Source of the DNA: Saccharina japonica
Taxonomy: Eukaryota; Sar; Phaeophyceae; Laminariales; Laminariaceae
Direction: 5' to 3'
Length of the DNA: 64,000 bases
NCBI GenBank assembly: GCA_008828725.1
Contig: MEHQ01001971.1
Location: 216,489 to 280,488, forward strand
Shown here: in pieces, positions 55,735-64,000 of the stretch
Numbering within the stretch: the stretch's first letter is position 1
How the letters are laid out: each line of letters opens with the position of its first letter
Position numbers and translations under genes: made by a program
The notes under the pieces: model-generated
Database searches by the model: none
The model's input: the letters and a program-made list of their open reading frames with translations, nothing else
What the model was told of the DNA's origin: nothing

Positions 55735-55925
55735 AACACCCCAATTCGACGAGAGTCGAAGAGGAAAGAAAGTGCTGAAATCTTCTTGCGATTAAAGTAC
55801 AAGGCACGTACCGTAGTTAGGAGGGAGAAGAGCCTACTTGGTGACCCCGGATTTGATTTACGACTAGAGAGGGAGAGAGAACAGAAGGGCGAAGATACTA
55901 AATGGGATGAGAAGAAAAAGAAAAA
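55735..55925 (+). mobile_element. SINE family S, 5'-truncated copy
   Basis: AATTCGACGAGAGTCGAAGA, then GTGACCCCGGATTTGATTTA, GAAGGGCGAAGATACTAAAT and GGGATGAGAAGAAAAAGAAAA tail. Confidence 0.78.
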
Positions 55926-55977
55926 AGTACCAGGTATGTAATAGTAATATAATAGTAAAAGTTTGCTTATAATATTG

Positions 55978-56530
55978 CGGGGTATAGGGGACCTACGGCA
56001 CACACAAAAACCTGGTACCGTATACGAGTATACTCGAGGGCGTAAAAAAAAAAGAGAAAACGACACCACACTTACTTGTAGGAAGGTCAGAATGAAAAAC
56101 AAACCGGATCGCTGTGATCACAGGGCGAAATGAGCGAAAACCATTTTTTTTAAAGTTTTCTGTTCCTTTTTTTTCACTTGATTTTAGATATCCCCCCTTT
56201 TTTTTTTCGCTGGTGGGGGGGGGGGGGCGTATTAAAAAAAAAGTTGACTTATTGTTTTCTGGGATCACAACGGTCCGGTTCTTCCCTCCAATATAGGGGA
56301 GGGGGGGGCAGTGGGGTGTCTGGGATTCAGATCCACGCACACCCTTGGTATACCAGGTATATGTATCATAAGTACTTAACCCTTATAGGACTGGAGTCCC
56401 GTTTTGGGGACAAATTACTTAGAATTATACTTTTTTTCCCGATAACGGGACTGCAGCCCTAAAAGGGTCAAGCACCTATTTTTAGCATTAATACGTTCGT
56501 AACAAGATTTGGTCCTATTTATGGCCCCCC
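55978..56530. mobile_element. Family C element split by nested insertions
   Basis: Left end GCGGGGTATAGGGGACCTAC then GGCACACACAAAAACCTGG; right end CGTAACAAGATTTGGTCC and TATTTATGGCCCCCC. The ends lie about 550 bp apart instead of about 110, and MITE B copy 4 (56376-56471) lies inside. Confidence 0.6.
56376..56471. mobile_element. piggyBac-like MITE family B, copy 4
   Basis: TTAACCCTTATAGGACTGGA to CTGCAGCCCTAAAAGGGTCAA, with core GTCCCGTTTTGGGGACAAAT. TTAA at left, TCAA at right. Confidence 0.8.
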
Positions 56531-56649
56531 GTAGCAGTACATATTCCGACTCCACAAGCAAGCGCTGCTATGCAACTGCTCCTATACTGCCTATGATACG
56601 GAAGCAATACGCACGCTCCTCTACGAACTCGGACTGGAGCACGCGCGCC

Positions 56650-56890
56650 TATGTGCCTAAATGCAGGACTGGGATGCAACGAAGTTTAGTGACAGGCGTC
56701 TGTGGTAAATTGCAATCGCGCACGTCGGCGCAGACCAACCCAGCCCCAACCCTAGCCCTAACCTAACCCCAAACCTAACCCTAATCCTGACCTTGACCCT
56801 AACCATTTGGGGGTCTCGAGGTCGGCAGGGGCGGTCGCGTGACTCCGCAGCGTGTTTTGGTGACATTCTACGTTATAGTATTATACACAC
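56650..56890 (-). mobile_element. Family G element with telomere-like core, copy 2
   Basis: CCTAAATGCAGGACTGG at the left, core CCAACCCTAGCCCTAACC to CTAATCCTGACC, then GGGGGTCTCGAGGTCGGC and GCGGTCGCGTGACTCCGCAG. Reverse of 63659-63955 and less complete. Confidence 0.65.
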
Positions 56891-57010
56891 CTCAAAAGCA
56901 CCCCATACGGCCGAAAAGCCAGCCTCCGCCGAAAAGCCAGCCTCGACCAATCAGACAGACTTTCGTCACGACATGTAATGTGCGTTGCATCCCTCTTCTG
57001 AATGTAGAGC

Positions 57011-57098
57011 TTAACCCATTCAAAACTGAAAAAAATGTCCCACACTAATTATAAGTAGTTTGTCCCCAAATTCGTGGGACCAGTTCTTAAGGGTTCAA
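57011..57098. mobile_element. piggyBac-like MITE family B, copy 5
   Basis: TTAACCCATTCAAAACTG to TTCTTAAGGGTTCAA. Core GTCCCACACTAATTATAAGT and CCCCAAATTCGTGGGACC is the inverse of copy 2. Confidence 0.75.
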
Positions 57099-57939
57099 GG
57101 CGAGTCTAGTATAATATTCATATTAATAATAGTGTCCAAAATAGTTTTAAATGTGGTTGGTGTTCGTATTCGTATACCAGGTACACATGTTTTTTTTTCC
57201 ATGTGCAAGTAAAGTGTAACATGATCCGATGTACAAACCAAACGTACGCACTCGTATTAACGTATTTCGTACGAGTTCGTATTGATAAATAGTTTTTGCC
57301 TCCAACCGACTCCCAGCCCTATGCTTACATTATATATCGGTATACCGGTACTGCAGGTGTGCCCTCTAGCCTCTGCGAGGTGTCATATTATATGGTGTAC
57401 AGTAGTGTACAACAGCAGTGTACACCAGGTATTAAACGTTCTGTAGTTTCGTAATTTCAGGTCGTACGTATGATACCTATTTTCCATTACCCCTTCGGCG
57501 TCACGTACGTAATGTACTTACATATGAGTATACGCACTTCTATACGTACATATACGAGTATACGTATCGTTGCAAGCTGGAGGGTATAATTGATTCCTTT
57601 CTTTCTTCTTTCTCCCTTCGTCCCGCTCTCGGTTATGTTTACGATTAATTATTTTATGATTTGATTTCGTGCGGATCCAATTGCTTTATCTTTTCTTCCT
57701 GCAGTGGACTTCGCTGTCATCTGTCATCGCCTACCTCTCGTAGTATATTCATACTATCAATATTAATAGTATGTATATAAGACAACATCACAGCACCATG
57801 TATGATACATATAAACACCATGGTACCATGATACCAGGTACACAGGTGGCAGTACAACTGCTGCAGTACCTGCAATGATAGCCCGTTGCTTCTCCTATCC
57901 ACGCGGACATGCCTGAGATATCCAATACAGAGTAGTACC

Positions 57940-58092
57940 GGACACCTATTAATAATAAGAAACAGGCTAATACGCGTATGAAAGCCAGGCTGATATTTAG
58001 AGGAGTATAATAATCGTTGTCTTGGTATTAGTGTACAAGCATCCTCTCTCAAATAAGAAATCCAGCCTGGACCTGTATGTTATTAGGTGTCC
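57940..58092. mobile_element. Inverted-repeat family E, copy 3
   Basis: GGACACCTA...ATAAGAAACAGGC at the left, CTGTATGTTATTAGGTGTCC at the right. The left arm carries TA-TTAA-TA at 57947-57954 in the same position as the insert in copy 2. Confidence 0.82.
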
Positions 58093-58099
58093 TGTGCTG

Positions 58100-59118
58100 T
58101 ACACGACCTACCAGGTGTATGGTATTATAAGTGTGAACGATTTGCCCCCGTTTACCTACGAGCTACCAGGTACCTGGTATATATATATTTATTTTATTTT
58201 ATTATGTATATGATTATGTACGCACGCGTATTAGATGTACGATACACCTGTCGGCTAGCTGGTAGTTTGGAAGTTTGGTGGTTTTGGTTCGGTCAACATC
58301 CTTATGTTTCATATATTTCCCCGCTCAGTTTGGGTCTTCATCTCTGTATTGATCCGTCAGTACGCAATACGCAAGGCATTCATTCCCGTTTTGATTTTTT
58401 TTCGTTGTGACTTTTGTATTCCAGCTGCTTCCAGTCCTACTACAGCTGTAGGATCGGCGGCCTTCTGGGCAAGCCGATACAAAGTGGCATGGGACACAAC
58501 ACACTGGTGTCGCCCCTTCTCCCCCCGGTATAATGCCAGCAGCAGTGAAATACCAGTTTATTTGCTCACGTGTTTTTCACGCAGAGGGTTGTGCATTGTT
58601 ATCAATGCTCGTTGATGCGCATCGAATTCCTGGCGATTCCTGATATCTGGTATCTGACCCTGTCCACTACCAACTGCCCACGGGTGTTCTGCTGTCCTGG
58701 TGTTCTATTAGTCGAGGAATCCTTTTATTTATACCAGGGTATGTACGTATAATAGATGAATTCAGCTGTGTTTGTTATTAATACGAGGGTATATGCTTTT
58801 GGGTACCGGGGTATTATATTAATATGAAATAGTACAAGTACAGCGGGATACCTGGCATACCCGGAATACCGCCCCACAATACCATACCCGTCTCCATGCT
58901 ACGTACGTTTTATGTACCAGGCACCATCGATAGTATATACCCGGGTATATAAACTACTCTTGGTATTGACCCCAATATCATGCTCGCAGTAAGATAGCGT
59001 TGATATATGGTATTTACCAGAAAGTCGCGCAGCAGGATACCGGTATTTCCTACGTAACCCATACGTGGCTGTCTTCAACTTGTCTGCGTTAGTGGGTTTT
59101 GTTCGATCGAAATAGTAA
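58100..59118. other. Intergenic, no gene recognised
   Basis: AT-rich with many TAC...GTA words. CGGCCTTCTGGGCAAGCCGA near 58457 also occurs as CAACCTTCTGGGCAAGCCGA near 35238, a small unplaced repeat. Confidence 0.45.
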
Positions 59119-59120
59119 TA

Positions 59121-60056
59121 CAGTGGGGCCTAACCCTAACCCTATATAAGGCGGTATAGTGTACCGAGGTTTTTGACCGCCTTATCTCGAAATACCGCCC
59201 TATTGGAGATAGGGCGGTTGACCGCCCTATTGGGCTTTTGGTGATATCCCAATAAGGCGGTAACCGCCCTATTGAGTGCACACATCCTTATAATGTACAG
59301 CACAGAGCGCCTCTGACCCAGAAGATGACCCAGAGGGCCTCACGAAGAGGGATATCATACGTGTGCTCGGAGAAGGAAGGTACAGCGTTGCAGCAGTACC
59401 AGTGCTGAACCCAGTAAATATGTGTGGTGTCAAATACTGTACACACCAATGCACAGCAGATCAGACGGGTGCACACACACTTTGCATGTTGAGAAGTATC
59501 TTATTAATTGAGCTGCGGGCGACAGAGCCCGCCGAAGACACACTCCACCCAGAGAAGATACATACTGTCTTACTGTTGTACGGAGAGGACTCTTTGCTTT
59601 GCTACACATTCACAACAGAGCTCCAACCTATTCTACGGCACCGTACAATTGTACTGACTACTGTACTGCACTACAGTGCTCCACTGTGCCCCCCCCCTTG
59701 ACCTTGTTGAGGCTCACAAAATTGCCTCACGTCTGCCTGCTGCACTGGCTTAGAGGCATGCGCTTTAATGAACGACATCCTGGCCTTCTGCAGATAGAAG
59801 GAGGCATCGCCATTGCCGCACGCCTCCGCTGCGCTCTCCAGAGAATGGAGGCGAAAGTGGGCCGTGGATAGGGCTGTAGCCGCTCTGAATAAGGCGGTAG
59901 GCGCCCTGAATAGGCGGCTACCGCCTTATATAGGGCCCGTTTCTATATAAGGCGGTAGCCGCCCTATTCGCATCTTCTGTCGTGTCAAGCCGATTTGGAC
60001 CGCCTTATCTCGAACGACCGCCTTATTCAGACCGCCTTATATAGGCCCCCCTACTG
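59121..60056. mobile_element. Tc1/mariner-like element family H, copy 2
   Basis: Left CAGTGGGGCCTA...TATAAGGCGGT; right inverted CAGTAGGGGGGCCTATATAA then GGCGGT; TA on both sides (59119-59120 and 60057-60058). Subterminal AAGGCGGT arrays at 59135-59275 and 59880-60050. Interior of about 600 bp with coding-like frames on the minus strand. Two ACCCTA units are inserted in the left arm only. Confidence 0.85.
59705..59868 (-). other. Coding-like remnant inside family H copy 2
   Basis: Minus strand reads STAHFRLHSLESAAEACGNG, then DASFYLQKARMSFIKAHASK and PVQQADVRQF. Composition is protein-like and position suits a remnant of the element's own transposase, but I cannot confirm the family. No DDE/D motif seen. 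Confidence 0.3.
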
Positions 60057-60179
60057 TAGTCACCAGTCTTGATTTCTTCTTTTCGGAGATAGTATATTTC
60101 GTACGTATGGTGCAGGTACAGCCGGTCGGTCGGCACCAGCCGTATAATTGCACGTACGTGCTGTGGCCTGTTAGATCTG

Positions 60180-60345
60180 CACGTACTTTTGCACCATCTT
60201 TACCCTTGATCCCACCCGCACCTGATCCCACCCGGATCTGATCCCATTTGGCACCCTGCTCCCACCCACAAGGTGCAGAAATATAATCAGCTCTCCGCAG
60301 GAGCCGCCGGAGGCCCACCTGGCACCTCGATCCCATTTGGTACCC
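60180..60345 (-). repeat. GGGATCAGGTGCGGGT minisatellite
   Basis: GATCCCACCCGCACCT, GATCCCACCCGGATCT, GATCCCATTTGGCACC and further units of 17 to 20 bp. CCGGTCGGTCGG and GCACGTACGTGC occur on both sides (60121/60452 and 60151/60430), suggesting a larger element. Confidence 0.6.
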
Positions 60346-60894
60346 ATGTAGGCCATACATACCTACAACAACTCCTGCTATACATTTAACCGTATTGAAT
60401 GTACGTGCAGATTAGTTAGACTCGCACGTACGTGCAAGTTCTCCGGAGCCGGTCGGTCGGATGAGGGATGCATATTTCTTTGTGCCGTTTAAATCAGAGC
60501 CGAAAACTGTAATAGGGCTGGGTTTAGGGCTGGGCACTCTCTGACTCAGTCAGTAGCGACTATACTGCCGTCACAATCAATCAGTATACTGGATTGCAAC
60601 AGTATACTGCTGTCTCTCGTCTCTCCCCCCGAAACGTATTTAGTGGGTTTCCGTACTATAGGATGGCGTGTTTCTTGGGCGCACGTAGTATAAAAATACT
60701 GGCGAATATACTGGCCAGGTCAATCAGTAAATTACTACTGGCAGTAGATTACTAGTGCCAGTACATACTGTGTCAGGGCCCAGCCCCACTAGAATACCTC
60801 CCTAGTACCCTGTACCCTATGATACAAAACTGCGTTTAGTAGGGTACCAGGTATGTAGTATGTAGTCTGGGATATCCGGGTGATGAGAACTACC

Positions 60895-61065
60895 GTATCG
60901 TTGACCACGCATCCCTTTCAAGACGGGGGGGGGGGGGTACTTCATTTTCATGCATGGCCGTAGTCGTATGACCATAGACCCTCGCGTCCCTACAATGCCG
61001 GGACGGAGCATGTCGGGTTTTCACCGACCAGGCAGACATTACTAGCACCAAGCGCGAAGCGCCGT
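60895..61065 (-). repeat. Family P repeat, both subtypes
   Basis: GTTGACCACGCATCCCTTTC, AAGACG, G tract, GTACTTCATTTTCATGCATG, GCCGTAGTCGTATGACCATA, then CAATGCCGGGACGGAG and ACCAGGCAGACATTA. The best preserved composite copy. Confidence 0.75.
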
Positions 61066-61427
61066 GAGGTGTTGGGCGAGTCGCATGAAGAGTGAGCTGC
61101 ATCCTGCTAAGAACCGCCTCTGAGGCGGACTTGCATATGGATGACAGCTTCAATGAGTTAATTTAATTTCTGGTGTGGCCACTTCCTGAGACAGCAATGG
61201 GAGCACTATGTAACTGCCTCGCGGGTGCCTTACCATATACACACTACGTGATACGATCATTCCCCTTGTGCGGAGCAAAGGTTCTCCACCCCGCACAAAT
61301 GATCTAACTCGACCGCCAGCTTTGGTGACCGCCAAAAAAAAAAAAAAAACGGCACCCTGGTTGTCTAGCTCACGCAGTGAGAGGCGTGCTTTACAGCGTC
61401 GTCGCCAACCGACGCCAACCCAGGTAG

Positions 61428-61525
61428 GAGGGGGGAGGTACTCGTTTGTTGCCTGCCTTACTCGTAGTCATTTGGCCATTGACCGCGCATCCCTTTCGAG
61501 ACGGAGAGCGGGGGGTGGGGGAGGT
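61428..61525 (-). repeat. Family P repeat, first subtype
   Basis: GGGGGGAGGTACTCGTTTGT, TGCCTGCCTTACTCG, GGCCATTGACCGCGCATCCC and TTTCGAGACGGAG, then G-rich. Confidence 0.75.
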
Positions 61526-61529
61526 GATT

Positions 61530-62600
61530 GGGGCTCGCTTGGCTCGGCCAGCTAACTTCTAACTTCGCTCTTTCAATGTCACTCGAATTTCGAGCGAGCC
61601 GGTTCATGTACAAAACACGATTGATCGGCGTCGCCGAAATCGATGTTTTTTCGGTCGACCTTTCGCTCCGATTCACAGGCCACAGCGTTACCTACTACTG
61701 TCTTGTGTTTTTTGTTCGGTTTGTCGCATTTGTCACTTTCGCTATTATACTACATACAGTACTCACAGTAGCACCGGTCTCGAACCACACTGCTTTTTAT
61801 ACAGTAGTGGACCCCATCCTACGACATAGATTGCGACTGCCTACGAGATTGAACGTGTTACGGCGATTCGATTCGGTGGTGGATGTTCTTGAAAGGCACC
61901 CTCTCCTTGCCTAAACCAGAAAGGAGCTATCACCTATCATACTCGAAAACACGAACTACTGTAACTCCATAGCTTTGTAGCGTGCGCGACCTGCAGCGCA
62001 AGTATTGAAGCACTCCATAACTACGAGCATGTTGTGCAACTCCTTGCAGTGCAGAGTTTCGGTATTATACGAGTATATCTAATAAGTGTGTCATACCCTA
62101 ATCCAACTGGCGTGGCGTCGGGTTGCTAAACACGTTTGGCATGTGACCGATGTTATTAGTGTTTACCAGTCGGCCCAGCTTCGCCATAGTGGTTTATCTT
62201 TGGTAATCCACACTATGGTAGTTATCGGTAACTCTTAATTACGTCAACCATCTTGTTTCCGAGAAAAATCTCAATCGGGGTGATTACACTGCTACTGCCA
62301 CGAACTTCTTAGTTACTAATTACTCTGCTGCATTTGTGATACGTTTATGTATATACGAAGCACCATGTTATCGATTATCGTATTATACATAGTCGTATAC
62401 TCCGTACGTACCAGGTATTATATCGATATGCGAAATGATACCCTGGCATCAATGTATCAATAGCTATCCTTACGACCGTGTACGATTATGATCTTATTTT
62501 ATTAAGAGTATTCTAAAAACTCTTCTATGGTTACTGGTACACCTGGTATGATATACTCAGTATATATTTCACTTACAGCAGTAGCATTTCCCCGGAGTAG
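61530..62600. other. Intergenic, no gene recognised
   Basis: A 128-codon plus-strand frame at 61528-61914 has no motif I know. The rest is AT-rich with no exon signature. Confidence 0.4.
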
Positions 62601-62699
62601 TATATTGGCATATCACATATCGCATACGATACCTGGTATTTGACATTGACCCTTCAGGGGTTTAACTACAACAGTACCCCTAGTCTCTAGCTCTAGCCC

Positions 62700-62935
62700 T
62701 ATCCGCACCAACACCAGGAAGTGTCGTGCCGTTCGCTCGTGTATGTCTGCTATGCTCGCGTAGCTGGCAGCGTTAACAACTTCTTGAGGGCAGACAAGTG
62801 GGCACAAATCGCGCTTGCTTCGCTTGCACGCATGTTGATGCACATACTGCCGCTGCTGCATAATTCAGATCTTGCGTCGGTGCGCCCTTCCGTCGACACC
62901 AGAATAACCATGAACACTCCGACGTCACCATGAAA
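62700..62935 (+). other. Orphan protein-like frame
   Basis: Reads SVNNFLRADKWAQIALASLA, then RMLMHILPLLHNSDLASVR and ends soon after. Protein-like composition, no known motif, no splice support. Confidence 0.2.
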
Positions 62936-63002
62936 CTGTCATAGTCGCGCCGTTGATTATGTTGCCCTTAAGACCCCTTTTGGCTACGTACTACTGCTGC
63001 CT

Positions 63003-63180
63003 GTCGTATATGGCATTGCATTGTCTGCTCTGCTCGTAGTATCTCTGTGTCGTAGTTTTGTGACCACAGAACTGGTACCTTTTTAGGATGAAGACTCGGC
63101 ACGGACACTGGGAGTGCTGGATGTCGACGGGTAGAAAGGAAGGTTTAATGTGAAGAACACACACACACTACGTAACTGTA
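63003..63180 (+). repeat. Dispersed repeat R, copy 2
   Basis: GCCTGTCGTATATGGC to GGCACGGACACTGGGAGTGC, TGGATGTCGACGGGTAGAAA and ACACACACAC; matches 20225-20420. Confidence 0.75.
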
Positions 63181-63184
63181 TTGG

Positions 63185-63335
63185 CTTTTGGGACTCAAGT
63201 ACAACGACCAAGGCATCAAAAAGCGCGGTGGTCTCACCAACCTTGTAATGCAAGTGTCTAGTTTTGTCGGCGCCAATAAAAATAGGGGCCCCTTTGGAGT
63301 TGCCTCGATCGTCCACTCCATAGAGGTACGATAAA
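63185..63335 (-). other. Possible coding exon on minus strand
   Basis: Reads YLYGVDDRGNSKGAPIFIGA, then DKTRHLHYKVGETTALFDAL and VVVLESQKPIQL. Protein-like; flanks have no firm acceptor or donor. Unrecognised. Confidence 0.25.
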
Positions 63336-63658
63336 GGTGACATATACCAGCACCACTCTGGCGGGTAATATAATGATCATTCCGACTCTGATGTCAAAAC
63401 TAAGCGGGGATAATTTTGCCGACCAGAGCGTGGGGCTATTTTATTTTTTAGCCCATTGTTGGTTCCTGTTTTTTTTTACCTTCCACCTACGCACACAAGT
63501 TGACGACAGTTACATCATACATATCCACATGCGCGATCTCCTACCGACAGCTACACTTATCTTACTATACATACATATTGGGTGAGCAATCCGCATGCAG
63601 TATGACTGGAATAATGCTGCAAGCGTGTTATACAAGCAGTAGCTCCTGGCAGTCTAGA

Positions 63659-63955
63659 CTCGCCCTAAATGCAGGTCGGCTCGGCAATGTATTTCCTGCC
63701 AAGTTGTTGGTCTTACTGCTCCAGGCTGGCCTTTCGGTCTCCTTTTTTTTGGGGGGAAAATGCCGTCAAACACACGCTGCCGAGCCGCGCGACCACCCCG
63801 GCCGGCCTCGAGCCCCCCAACGGGATTGCTTGTGTGTCGGGATTAAGGTTGAGGTCAGGGTTAGGTCGGATTGGTTTGGGCCGCAGGGGAGATTGAAATT
63901 GGCCACCAACGACCTTCAGGAGTTTTCCGCCGGCCCGACCTGCATTTAGGGCGAG
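63659..63955 (+). mobile_element. Family G element with telomere-like core, copy 1
   Basis: CTCGCCCTAAATGCAGGTCG is perfectly inverted at the right end (CGACCTGCATTTAGGGCGAG), about 297 bp apart. The core includes CGAGCCCCCCAACGGGATTG and TTGAGGTCAGGGTTAGGTCG. Non-coding MITE. Confidence 0.82.
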
Positions 63956-64000
63956 CCTGCAGTGTAGTTTCGATACGGGGGTGTTGGAGACCTTCAGTCC

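Noticed and set aside
56742-56812. True interstitial telomere
   Set aside because: Units are imperfect and confined to the core of a repeat also found at 63.7-63.9 kb.

Overview
This is a repeat-rich, intron-rich nuclear segment of a eukaryote. Two long spliced genes can be read through GT-AG introns with consistent reading phase. Exons run about 60 to 360 bases apart from one large first exon, introns are mostly 0.3 to 2 kb, and both proteins carry long Gly, Asn and Ala runs. The lineage is not fixed by anything here. The gene architecture and low-complexity proteins would suit an alga or protist such as a stramenopile, but that is a guess. No rRNA, organellar, bacterial or CRISPR sequence was recognised, and no retrovirus-like or other capsid-bearing element.

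Left block, about 1 to 15.9 kb, minus strand: an UNR/CSDE1-type RNA-binding protein with several cold-shock domains. Sixteen exons are placed from 15,864 down to 34. They give an N/Q/G-rich and RGG-type N-terminus, then successive cold-shock domains, one of them split by an acidic linker. The true start lies beyond 15,864 and the C-terminus is at or just past the left edge. One exon (5,382-5,529) carries a cold-shock domain spread over more than one frame.

Middle block, about 31.6 to 43.2 kb, plus strand: an F-box/leucine-rich-repeat protein, probably an SCF ubiquitin-ligase substrate receptor. It has a basic, Gly-rich first exon, an F-box split over two exons, then about seven leucine-rich-repeat exons. 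Further LRR-like pieces lie from 44.1 to 45.6 kb.

Both genes show the same oddity: exon-intron junctions are tandemly duplicated into the neighbouring introns, leaving decayed copies of exon ends beside the live exon. One F-box half-exon exists in two phase-compatible copies. Several introns also carry pyrimidine-rich minisatellites ending close to a 3' splice site.

The rest (16.2 to 31.6 kb and 45.6 to 64 kb) is mostly mobile-element debris. Families recognised are a tRNA-headed, poly(A)-tailed SINE with eight copies; a MITE of about 300 bp with nine copies; a TTAA-flanked piggyBac-like MITE; TA-flanked Tc1/mariner-like elements with CAG ends; several other inverted-repeat families; and a repeat of about 75 bp always joined to a G tract. 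The most unusual signal is a set of very short TA-bracketed insertions such as TA-CCWGG-TA and TA-CTG-TA. They can be shown to be insertions by comparing copies of the same repeat, and they resemble excision footprints of TA-targeting transposons.
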